Of a stretch of 64,000 bases of DNA, positions 26,446 through 35,900 are shown piece by piece; within the stretch, counting starts at the first letter, position 1, and each line of letters opens with the position of its first letter. The notes beneath the pieces are model-generated. The model made no database searches, was not told the DNA's origin, and saw nothing but the letters and a program-made list of their open reading frames with translations. The DNA is taken from positions 806,001 through 870,000 of the forward strand of contig OW568872.1 in the NCBI GenBank assembly GCA_938743325.2. Reading direction: 5' to 3'. This DNA comes from Pycnococcus provasolii. Its lineage: Eukaryota; Chlorophyta; Pseudoscourfieldiophyceae; Pseudoscourfieldiales; Pycnococcaceae. The position numbers and the translations under genes are program-made.

Positions 26446-28305
26446 TTAAGGAATGATCTCCAGTAAAGGCTTAAGTGGAGGTGGCGCCTCCCGGCTTTTA
26501 TGCTGTTCAAGCCTTATTGATGATGCCGCCTTAGAGGTAATTTTGGGCAGCTCACGCTTCGATGCCTCTTCCTCGTTGTTGCTTTCATCCCTCTGCTCAT
26601 TTTGGCTGTATTTGCTCATGCTCATGATTCTGACAGAGTCTAGCATGGAAGCCATACGCAATGTCGTTTGCTTAAACTTGTGAGTCGCCATCACCTCATG
26701 GATCGTCGACTCGAATAGACTTGAAACGTTGTTCAAGCAAAATGCGAACAGACCCAATCCAACCAGGGTTACGCAGTACCAAGCGGTGTAGGAACTGAAG
26801 TTCGGGCTAGGTGTGAAGTCACCGAGTCCAATTGTCGTGAGCGTGATGAAGACAAAATATAGGCTCTGCAAGAACGTCCAATGATTTGACGACTCAAGAT
26901 GCCAGAAAAGCACCGATGCGCCGAAGTACAGCACCATAGTCATTCCAAGCCCAATGTAGAATTTCAGGCGTTGGTCGAGCAATATTTCGTTGTGGTTCAC
27001 GCGACTTCTCATCTCCATGACCAGACCAACACTCTCAAATTCGTCGAGCATCCCATTCTGATTCTCGTCAAATTGCTCGAACGCGTAATTCAGGAATTGA
27101 CCTCTTCCACGCACAATCTGATCCGTGGCACCAACGCGATCCATGATCTCCAGCAGCGACGGCCTTAGTGCCGCAAAACTCCTCTGGCCCGACGAAAGGT
27201 CGATTCCATGCTTTTCGAGAATGCCTCTCCATGCGGAAAGAATGTCGCGTCGCCGCGTGAGATTAGGTCTAGGTCTAATTCGTGCTCTTACCTTCTTCCA
27301 CATGTTGATCAACGAGTCGGCGAAATTGTCGACGATCAGCAACGACATGAGTTTGAGCGCGACGCCAAATGCCGCGATCATCGGCACGCCGAAAATCATG
27401 ATAATGATCTGACTCCGCGGTTCCTCTGGAGTGAAGTTTCCGTAACCAATGGTACTCAAAATAGTGGTGCTGAAGTACACGCTCGATGCAAATGTCCATG
27501 ACTTCGTGTCCGTATAGCTCTCCACCTCCTTTTTGAAGAGCACGTACAGGGCTGCGGTCTGCATCTTCCCTTCGCCGTTGGGGTCGAGGCTGTCGTCGAG
27601 CGCCTCGTTGCGCAGATCGGTGAGCTTCCGACGCAGTAAGTGGCAGTTCGGACAATCTGGGGACGAGGTGAGGCACGCCGCGTTGTACTGCACGGGGTTC
27701 AACGGCGAGCTCTTGGCGAGTGCACATGCGGACACCTGGGTCACGGTCGGCTGCTGAAGGTGGCAGATGGGCACGCACTTGAACACGCTCTTCGTGATTT
27801 CGTGTTCCGTGCACTGGTGCGTTGCGTTGAGGAAGTGCGACACGGGATGTTGTGTGTCAACGTAAATGCGTTGTCCTGCAAACAAGCCTTCGTACGACGT
27901 GTTATTTTGCAACTCGAGCCACCTCTGCTTTCCGTACCAGTTCATGGCATCTGTTTCTTGCGCAAACCTGTCAACTTCCTGTCCGTAAGAGAAACAAGCG
28001 GCACAATCCCCCCGACGGCACGCGTCGTTGGATTTCGAGTAGTACAGCGGGCTTTGGTTTGCAGGTATGAGAAAGTCGAAGAATCGCTCGAGGATCACCT
28101 CTCTGAGCTCTTCGACGCGTCCTTTTTGTGCTTTCATTCGTTCGTTTTCCGCCGGCGCCTCGATGGCGTGCAAGACTCCCGAGAGCGCGAGCGTGAGCGC
28201 GAGCAGGAAGAGCACAGCGAGCACTAACCTCGTGACGCGCGATAGCGTTGACGTGGAGGGGTCGCCGCTGAGCGACGTGGAGGAGGTGACGGCGTGCACG
28301 GCCAT
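26446..28305 (-). CDS. Two-pore-domain potassium channel with internal EF-hand
   Basis: 619 residues from the ATG at 28305. TM1 is at about 24-46. A 220-residue extracellular loop follows with at least ten cysteines and several N-x-T/S sites. The first pore has filter T-I-G-Y-G-N (285-290), followed by TM2 (298-325). A cytosolic linker of about 120 residues carries one canonical EF-hand (D413-x-N415-x-N417-G-M-L-D421-x-x-E424). TM3 is at about 448-468; the second pore has filter T-I-G-L-G-D (491-496); TM4 is at about 506-528; a Ser/Glu/Lys-rich tail ends the protein. Two filters of TIGxG type identify a K+-selective two-pore channel (TPK/K2P). Plant TPKs have EF-hands at the C-terminus; here it lies between the pore halves, suggesting Ca2+ control by a different route. 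A TCACC repeat precedes the start (28324-28347). Confidence 0.9.
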   Translation of the reverse strand: MAVHAVTSSTSLSGDPSTSTLSRVTRLVLAVLFLLALTLALSGVLHAIEAPAENERMKAQKGRVEELREVILERFFDFLIPANQSPLYYSKSNDACRRGDCAACFSYGQEVDRFAQETDAMNWYGKQRWLELQNNTSYEGLFAGQRIYVDTQHPVSHFLNATHQCTEHEITKSVFKCVPICHLQQPTVTQVSACALAKSSPLNPVQYNAACLTSSPDCPNCHLLRRKLTDLRNEALDDSLDPNGEGKMQTAALYVLFKKEVESYTDTKSWTFASSVYFSTTILSTIGYGNFTPEEPRSQIIIMIFGVPMIAAFGVALKLMSLLIVDNFADSLINMWKKVRARIRPRPNLTRRRDILSAWRGILEKHGIDLSSGQRSFAALRPSLLEIMDRVGATDQIVRGRGQFLNYAFEQFDENQNGMLDEFESVGLVMEMRSRVNHNEILLDQRLKFYIGLGMTMVLYFGASVLFWHLESSNHWTFLQSLYFVFITLTTIGLGDFTPSPNFSSYTAWYCVTLVGLGLFAFCLNNVSSLFESTIHEVMATHKFKQTTLRMASMLDSVRIMSMSKYSQNEQRDESNNEEEASKRELPKITSKAASSIRLEQHKSREAPPPLKPLLEIIP

Positions 28306-29745
28306 GATAGACTGCGAGAGAGAGGTGAGGTGAGGTGAGGTGAGGTGGCGTGCTACGTGTGCAAGGGGAAAGAAGGAAGGGGGTGGTAAGGTGAGAGGGA
28401 CCCGGCGGCCGGGGGGAGTTCACCTTAGGATAGGGGAGGCTGCGGGACAAGGCGGGGCGGACTGCCGGAGGGCGGAGGGGAGTTCTTCGGCCGGACGGTT
28501 CGATCCACCTTTGCGAGCTACCACCTTGCGTCGCGGTTCGTCGAGGTGAGTGAGATTCACGTTGACCACCTTTTTGGTACAGAATGTTAGACCTGGCTGC
28601 CAGGCTGGTGAGGCTGCCAGGGACTTCTGTGTATTTGTAGGAGCTCATTATTGTTGAGTAAGTTACTGTATGTTGTCGTCGTCGTCGTCGTCGTTGTCCA
28701 CCTGAAGCGCGAAGACAAGGACATCCTCGTCCTGCCGTGCGTCTTCAACATCGTCGACTTCATCGTCGCACTCTTCTTGCAGAACGTACGTCGCGTCGTC
28801 GGACTTGTCGTCTTGTCGAGGAGAACAACAACGCGCGGCATGAGCTCGCCGCCACATTGCGTTGAGTTGCATCAGGTATGAGTTGTCTTATCATTGCATT
28901 TTCGCATAGAATGTTTGGTGCGCCTGCGAAGACGGTTTTCCCCAAAACCGAATTCCACAAGACAAATCTCCAGCGGGGGTTTCACCAAAGCAACAAACCC
29001 CCAATCGATTCGCCCCGCTCAGCACTCGTTTTCTTCTTGGCCGTATGATGATGCGTCGTTGTACTCCTCACTCCTCAGGATCCAAGCAAAACCCAGCGTC
29101 GTGGAGCGGCGAGTGCAGCAACGTCCAGCGCTCCAGCCACATCGCGTAGAGCCTGTCGCCGCTCGGTCTGCACCAATCATGAATTTTTTAGCATACACGA
29201 TCATCTCCGGACTCCTGCTTTGTCGGATTTTTGAAATTGTTTCTTTGAGCTTGCTCTTCCAACGAGACATATCCCAATTCCCAATCTTTTGAAGTTCCAT
29301 AACTTGACTCGCAATTTTTCTCTAACTCTTCTCCGTTCTCTATCGCGCGGTGGAAACACTTTGTGTTGACGTTGACTTTCAACCCACGCAACGACGCGCT
29401 TTGCGGCGCGAAGCTCGCGCGAGCTGCGCGCGGTTGGCACGAGTGCATGCACGACCGGGAGTCCGGGATCCCAGAAATGTTTTCTTCCCCCGATGCCAGT
29501 CAAGAGATTGTGATCTGCGAGGGATCCCCGTCAGTGCACTCTTTGCGCTCTCCCGCCAGACCTCCGCCATTCGCGTTTCGCCCATCACGGACACGGACGG
29601 ATTCCAAATAGTTGGTCGTCGTCACTACACTCAGTACTCAGTAGTAGTACTGATCCTGCTGATCCTGTTGATCCTTCGTTATAGCTTTTAGCTTTTAGCT
29701 TTTAGCTTTTTTCGTTTCTTTTTCCTTGCTGTTATTCATTCATCT
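28306..29745. other. Long intergenic region, no firm gene
   Basis: 1.4 kb without a convincing gene. It holds a (GTC)n run at 28675-28695, a plus-strand open stretch at 28651-28870 that ends in CAG|GTATGAG (a good splice-donor match at 28874-28877), and TAGCTTT repeats at 29683-29710 before the Aha1-like gene. CAGTACTC/GTAGTACTG words lie at 29631-29651. An undetected multi-exon gene cannot be excluded. Confidence 0.4.
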
Positions 29746-30357
29746 ATGGCTTCTGTTGAAGAAGACGACGACGCCTCCAACAACCTCAGTTACAAGTACT
29801 GGTGGTCGAAGAACGATGGTGACGGAAACTTGCCGAGACCTGCGCCCGTCAAACTCTCGGAGTCTGACGCGTCTGCCATGTCAGAAGACGCCGCGCAGAG
29901 AACCTCCTCAGGCCTCTCGACGTGGAACAAGGCGCAGACGTTCGAGGAACGCGACTTCAGCTCGTGGGGAGAGGCGCGGATCAAGGAGGTGCTCGTCGGC
30001 GTCGAGGCGTCTGCGGGCGGACGGACCGCGGTCGTCAAGGAGGTGACCAACGCAAAGGGTGACGCGAGCATCGTCGTCTCACGAGGAAAAAAGCGCGCAG
30101 GTTTTGACTACGAGGTGACTTTCAAGTGGACGACGAAGCTCGACCCGCCCGAGGAGGGTGAGCTGGAAGGCAGCGCAACAATACCCAGTGCGAGCCTTGA
30201 CGACTTGGACGAGATGGAACTCACCAACGTGAAGGTGAGCGCGAAAAAGAAGGGACGCGAGAACGTGGAAGCGGGCGCTATCAAGGCTGCCAAGGCGCTT
30301 GTCGATAAGCTGCGTGAGACGTTCGAGGCGTTCGCCGAAGAGCTGAAATGTAAATAG
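29746..30357 (+). CDS. Aha1 N-terminal-domain protein (Hsp90 cochaperone, Hch1-like)
   Basis: 203 residues from the ATG at 29746. Residues about 55-200 match the N-terminal domain of activator of Hsp90 ATPase: W-N-K-A-Q-T-F-E-E-R-D-F-S-S-W-G, then VVKEVTNAKGDASIVVSRGK, F-D-Y-E-V-T-F-K-W and a final long helix (ALVDKLRETFEAFAEELK). This domain binds the Hsp90 middle segment and stimulates ATP turnover. The C-terminal AHSA1/START-like domain of full-length Aha1 is absent, as in yeast Hch1 and some plant proteins. An N-terminal extension with YKYWWSKNDGDG is present. Confidence 0.85.
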   Translation: MASVEEDDDASNNLSYKYWWSKNDGDGNLPRPAPVKLSESDASAMSEDAAQRTSSGLSTWNKAQTFEERDFSSWGEARIKEVLVGVEASAGGRTAVVKEVTNAKGDASIVVSRGKKRAGFDYEVTFKWTTKLDPPEEGELEGSATIPSASLDDLDEMELTNVKVSAKKKGRENVEAGAIKAAKALVDKLRETFEAFAEELKCK

Positions 30358-30413
30358 TCGCAAGTTGCGATAGATATATATCACACAGGAACCAAGGAAA
30401 AACAAAAAAACAG

Positions 30414-31124
30414 TCATCTCGACGTCGTCGCGCTTGCGCGCTTGATGGCTTCGTACTGCTCGTCGCTAAGCTTTCCATCCTCGGAAAGCTTTATGACAAT
30501 GCCGTCGACACGCGAAGGTGCGGTCGTCGGTCCGGCGTCAGAATACGCACGATCGCCAGACCCGTCGGCATCAGATTCGAGTCGCCTTGTCGTGCTAAGC
30601 GACGGTTGCACAACTTCGGCAGACGGAACGTCCGTCGGTGCGTTGGTCGGACGCACGAGTTCGGCAAGCTCCGCGTTCTCGTCGTCGTCGTAGATGAGCT
30701 GCGAAGGCGTGCACCCTCCCGTGTCGCGCATGTCCACGTCTGCGCCGTGACGCAGCAGAACGCGCGCCGCGTCGTTGCTATCTTCGATGCAAGCGTAGTG
30801 CAGCGGCGTGCGGCTTTGCGCGTCCGTCGCGTTTACGTTTGCTCCGTACAGTAGCAAAAGACTTGCCATCGCGGCGTTGTCGGCCGAACACGCCCAGTGC
30901 AAGGGCGTGACATCAAACTGACCTCGCGCGCCCGGCACAGCGCCGTTCGTGAGCATCTCCTCGACGATGTCCAGCTCACCCTTGGCCACGGCGGCCAGTA
31001 ACATCTCGTTGACGTTAATGGCGACCGTCGACCGGCCCTGCGGGGCAAGCGCCCTCGCGCCATCATCCTCGTCCACCACACCGGTGCCCTGCGCAGGCAC
31101 GGGCGCCGTGCTCGCGTTCGGCAT
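30414..31124 (-). CDS. Ankyrin-repeat protein with SHOCT-like tail
   Basis: 236 residues from the ATG at 31124 (MPNASTAP); upstream in-frame codons back to a TTG look non-coding. Three to four ankyrin repeats at about 38-155: LLAAVAKGELDIVEEMLTNG, TPLHWACSADNAAMASLLLL, TPLHYACIEDSNDAARVLLR, then a degenerate one. The last 25 residues (IVIKLSEDGKLSDEQYEAIK) resemble a SHOCT motif (L-x-x-G-x-L-T-D-x-E-F-x-x-x-K), a short oligomerisation helix pair. A scaffold role is likely; partner unknown. Its stop is 57 bp from the convergent Aha1-like gene. Confidence 0.75.
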   Translation of the reverse strand: MPNASTAPVPAQGTGVVDEDDGARALAPQGRSTVAINVNEMLLAAVAKGELDIVEEMLTNGAVPGARGQFDVTPLHWACSADNAAMASLLLLYGANVNATDAQSRTPLHYACIEDSNDAARVLLRHGADVDMRDTGGCTPSQLIYDDDENAELAELVRPTNAPTDVPSAEVVQPSLSTTRRLESDADGSGDRAYSDAGPTTAPSRVDGIVIKLSEDGKLSDEQYEAIKRASATTSR

Positions 31125-31491
31125 GTTTGTGTGATTGCGTGTTCGTGTGCCCGCGGCCCGCCGGGGGCTCGGGCGCACGGAGAGCGCGACCGGGGGGTGG
31201 CCAACAGCCCGACACTCCGACAGCGGGAGGGTGGTCAACTGGTCAAGTCCTTGCTAAAATCCCAACCAATCAAGGGAACATCTCATCGGATGATCGAAAA
31301 CATAACCAGATTTTCTCTGTTTACAAATCGCCACGCGCCTCGGGCCTCAGGCCTCAGGCCTCAGACGATTACGGCGCCGAAGTGTGTGCGTGTGCATAGG
31401 TATGTATGTGTGTCAGTGTGTGACACTTACATTTCTATCAACGATATTTACAACACATTACAAACTGTCTTATTGTATCACTCCTATGTAT
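31125..31491. other. Intergenic spacer
   Basis: The left part is the promoter side of the ankyrin gene, with CAGGCCT repeats at 31340-31364. The right part, with TGTGTGTG-rich sequence at 31380-31430, is the 3' side of the thioesterase gene. No gene seen. Confidence 0.4.
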
Positions 31492-32613
31492 TCATTTCTT
31501 CCTCTTCCTCTTCCTTGCCTCGTAATTTGACATACCCTTGGCATAGCGCCGGTGATCTGCGGGCGTTTCGCATTGAACTGCAGGCACGCTCACGACATTT
31601 CCGTCCGCATCGAGGGCTATGTAGATGAATGACGCCTGCGCAACGAGGTTTTCCACCTCTGTCACCGCTCCACTCGAGGTGTCCTCCTCGAGGCTTGTCA
31701 CGTAAGCCTGAACGAGCACGTCGATCGAACGGGACGATGCAAAAGCTACAACCGCCTCAACACGAATCAAATTCCCGATACGTGCTGGCTTGAGAAAGTC
31801 CATCGTCTCAACGGCAGCCGTGACGGTGTTGTCGCAGTGGGAGTGTCGCCACGCGCACACGCCGGCAGCTTCGTCCATCATTTTCAGAACGACCCCACCT
31901 CGGCACACGCCGTCGATACCGCAGTGCGAGGGCAAGATAAGTGCAGACAGTTCGCTCTTGCTTAACCGCGGTGGTCGTGCGGACTGGTCGTCGACACGCT
32001 GGTGCCTTTCACCACTCATCGCACCAACAAGGTCAAGGCCAGAGGTGTCACGTCCCAACGTTTCGTCGTCGTCCTCCCCTATGTCAACGTGCGACGAGTC
32101 GACGCAAGCTTTTCGGTCAGCGTAAAGTCGAGCAGCCTCGCTTGACATCTCCGACCACGTTGCACTGTCGTGGTCGTCAACGACTGCTGGCACCATCGCC
32201 ACGTCCCTGTCGTTGTCCTCTCCTTCCCCTTTCAGTTTGCACACGTACCACAGCAAAGCTGTATTGGTGTCACGCGGCGCGTCGCCTTTGCTCACCGTCT
32301 CCGCCATCACCCGGCACCCAACCGCCATGGACCTTGGAGACGCGAAAACGACGCGCGCTTCGACCGTGACAACATCCCCGACGAATGCCGGCGCAATGAA
32401 GTGCAGCGATTCCACGCGCGCAGTTCTTAGTTCCCACTTTGCGTTCGCCGGTCTTGTATCCGCCGCAATAGGTATATTTTTCATGTGCCTCGCCGCTGCG
32501 ATGTACCCTGCCGCCTCGAGGAGCTTCATGGTTTCTCCGCCGTGCACGTTTCCCGCGGGGTTCGTGTGGTCCGGGAGCATGAGCGTGGTCATGACGGTTG
32601 GCGTCATCGGCAT
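31492..32613 (-). CDS. Double-hotdog acyl-CoA thioesterase (ACOT7-like)
   Basis: 373 residues from the ATG at 32613 (MPMTPTVMTTLMLP); upstream codons come from a GGGTAC repeat leader (32639-32660). Two hotdog domains are visible. The first, residues about 8-135, has N-P-A-G-N-V-H-G-G-E-T-M-K-L-L-E-A-A-G and F-I-A-P-A-F-V-G-D-V-V-T-V-E-A. The second, about 225-350, has G-G-V-V-L-K-M-M-D-E-A-A-G and D-F-L-K-P-A-R-I-G-N-L-I-R-V-E-A, followed by a basic tail (EARKRKRKK). Tandem hotdogs with HGG...MDEAAG motifs characterise ACOT7/BACH-type enzymes that hydrolyse acyl-CoA to free fatty acid and CoA. The long acidic linker between domains is unusual. Confidence 0.85.
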   Translation of the reverse strand: MPMTPTVMTTLMLPDHTNPAGNVHGGETMKLLEAAGYIAAARHMKNIPIAADTRPANAKWELRTARVESLHFIAPAFVGDVVTVEARVVFASPRSMAVGCRVMAETVSKGDAPRDTNTALLWYVCKLKGEGEDNDRDVAMVPAVVDDHDSATWSEMSSEAARLYADRKACVDSSHVDIGEDDDETLGRDTSGLDLVGAMSGERHQRVDDQSARPPRLSKSELSALILPSHCGIDGVCRGGVVLKMMDEAAGVCAWRHSHCDNTVTAAVETMDFLKPARIGNLIRVEAVVAFASSRSIDVLVQAYVTSLEEDTSSGAVTEVENLVAQASFIYIALDADGNVVSVPAVQCETPADHRRYAKGMSNYEARKRKRKK

Positions 32614-32909
32614 CGTCGTCGATGAAACGAAACAAAAAGGGTACGGGTACGGGTACGGGGGGGAGAAAATGAGCAGAAAAGGAGGGGGAATTAGAATTTC
32701 ATCATCTCCGTCTGTTTTCTTTCCCCGACCATGGAGCAGGTCACAAATACTCACAAATCGAATACCCTAAGGTTAGTCTGATTCCTGTGTGTTCCTCCCT
32801 GCAAGAAGAGGGTGGTAAAGTTAAAGTTTACCTTTGCACCCCTCCCTCTTATTCCTCGCCAAGTGTCATCGGCCTGCTTCGCGCGTCCCTGTCCCTTCCC
32901 TTCGGAATC

Positions 32910-35900
32910 ATGTCCGCCTCGTCGACTCCACCTCCACCTCCGCCTCCGCCTCCGCCTCCGCCGGGGGAGAAGGAGAAGGAGAAGATGCAGTTGGTGGAGG
33001 ACGAGAGCAGGGGAGGGACGAGCGACGCTGATTCCCGCTCTCCTGGCCATTCGCAGCCATCTTCGGGCTTGAAAAGAAGACTGCAAGAAATGGGAAGGAG
33101 AACATACGACCCGGGTCAGAGAAGAAAACAATTAGCGACTACGACGAGAAGCGCAAGCAAAGCGACGGAAAGTGAAGGTAGAGGAGCAGCTATCAGAGAG
33201 GCTGCTGAGACATTCGACCTATTCGGAATACAGCAAAGCTCGACGCAAAACAGTACATTACGAGCTCAAGACGAGGCGCACGAGAACGAGCTGCGTCGCG
33301 CTCGCGCGGAGGCGGCGGAGGCTGCACGAGCGGCAGGCGACTACGGCGCCGTGCGGCTATTGTCCGAGGGCGGCGACCTGAGTCGGCCGGCGAGCGCGGC
33401 GAGCGACGCGAGCGCGATGACGCCGCGTCGTGCTGGTCGCGGTTCTCGTCGGCCTCCGGCCTCTGCGGCGGAGTCGCAGATGGCCGCGGCACTTGCTGAG
33501 ACGGAGCAGCGCGAGCGCGACGCGGCGGTCGCTTCGGTATCTGCGCCACCGTCTGCGGCGGCCGACACACCGATGAGTGACAGATCCGATGAGACGGCAG
33601 TGTTGCAAGCTCAAGACGAGGCGCACGAGAACGAGCTGCGTCGCGCTCGTGCGGAGGCGGCGGAGGCTGCACGAGCGGCAGGCGACTACGGCGCCGTGCG
33701 GCTATTGTCCGAGGGCGGCGACCTGAGTCGGCCGGCGAGCGCGGCGAGCGACGCGAGCGCGATGACGCCGCGTCGTGCTGGTCGCGGTTCCCGTCGGCCT
33801 CCGGCCTCTGCGGCGGAGTCGCAGATGGCCGCGGCACTTGCTGAGACGGAGCAGCGCGAGCGCGACGCGGCGGTCGCTTCGGTATCTGCGCCACCGTCTG
33901 CGGCGGCCGACACACCGATGAGTGACAGATCCGATGAGACGGCAGTGTTGCAAGCTCAAGACGAGGCGCACGAGAACGAGCTGCGTCGCGCTCGCGCGGA
34001 GGCGGCGGAGGCTGCACGAGCGGCAGGCGACTACGGCGCCGTGCGGCTATTGTCCGAGGGCGGCGACCTGAGTCGGCCGGCGAGCGCGGCGAGCGACGCG
34101 AGCGCGATGACGCCGCGTCGTGCTGGTCGCGGTTCTCGTCGGCCTCCGGCCTCTGCGGCGGAGTCGCAGATGGCCGCGGCACTTGCTGAGACGGAGCAGC
34201 GCGAGCGCGACGCGGCGGTCGCTTCGGTATCTGCGCCACCGTCTGCGGCGGCTGACGCGACTTTGCTTGTTGATCAGGAGGAGCGACACCGCTTGGAGCT
34301 TGAGCGCGCTCGCGTGGAGGCATCTGAGCTCGCGCGCGCATCCGGGACTCGCGACGACGTGATGTCAGATCTGCTGAGAGATCCTGAGGAGCGTCCGCCA
34401 TCCTCGTCATCTGCGCCTAGCACGGGTCGTAAGATGCGCGGTGCCCGAGGCACTGCGACACCGCTTGCCGACACGCCCGCGTCTCATACCAATGATAGAT
34501 CCGATGAGACGGCAGTGTTGCAAGCTCAAGACGAGGCGCACGAGAACGAGCTGCGTCGCGCTCGTGCGGAGGCGGCGGAGGCTGCACGAGCGGCAGGCGA
34601 CTACGGCGCCGTGCGGCTATTGTCCGAGGGCGGCGACCCGAGTCGGCCGGCGAGCGCGGCGAGCGACGCGAGCGCGATGACGCCGCGTCGTGCTGGTCGC
34701 GGTTCTCGTCGGCCTCCGGCCTCTGCGGCGGAGTCGCAGATGGCCGCGGCACTTGCTGAGACGGAGCAGCGCGAGCGCGACGCGGCGGTCGCTTCGGTAT
34801 CTGCGCCACCGTCTGCGGCGGCCGACACACCGATGAGTGACAGATCCGATGAGACGGCAGTGTTGCGAGCTCAAGACGCGGCGCACGAGAACGAGCTGCG
34901 TCGCGCTCGCGCGGAGGCGGCGGAGGCTGCACGAGCGGCAGGCGACTACGGCGCCGTGCGGCTATTGTCCGAGGGCGGCGACCCGAGTCGGCCGGCGAGC
35001 GCGGCGAGCGACGCGAGCGCGATGACGCCGCGTCGTGCTGGTCGCGGTTCTCGTCGGCCTCCGGCCTCTGCGGCGGAGTCGCAGATGGCCGCGGCACTTG
35101 CTGAGACGGAGCAGCGCGAGCGCGACGCGGCGGTCGCTTCGGTATCTGCGCCACCGTCTGCGGCGGCCGACACACCGATGAGTGACAGATCTGATGAGAC
35201 GGCAGTGTTGCAAGCTCAAGACGCGGCGCACGAGAACGAGCTGCGTCGCGCTCGCGCGGAGGCGGCGGAGGCTGCACGAGCGGCAGGCGACTACGGCGCC
35301 GTGCGGCTATTGTCCGAGGGCGGCGACCTGAGTCGGCCGGCGAGCGCGGCGAGCGACGCGAGCGCGATGACGCCGCGTCGTGCTGGTCGCGGTTCTCGTC
35401 GGCCTCCGGCCTCTGCGGCGGAGTCGCAGATGGCCGCGGCACTTGCTGAGACGGAGCAGCGCGAGCGCGACGCGGCGGTCGCTTCGGTATCTGCGCCACC
35501 GTCTGCGGCGGCTGACGCGACTTTGCTTGTTGATCAGGAGGAGCGACACCGCTTGGAGCTTGAGCGCGCTCGCGTGGAGGCATCTGAGCTCGCGCGCGCA
35601 TCCGGGACTCGCGACGACGTGATGTCAGATCTGCTGAGAGATCCTGAGGAGCGTCCGCCATCCTCGTCATCTGCGCCTAGCACGGGTCGTAAGATGCGCG
35701 GTGCCCGAGGCACTGCGACACCGCTTGCCGACACGCCCGCGTCTCATACCAATGATAGATCCGATGAGACGGCAGTGTTGCAAGCTCAAGACGAGGCGCA
35801 CGAGAACGAGCTGCGTCGCGCTCGCGCGGAGGCGGCGGAGGCTGCACGGGCGGCAGGCGACTACGGCGCCGTGCGGCTATTGTCCGAGGGCGGCGACCTG

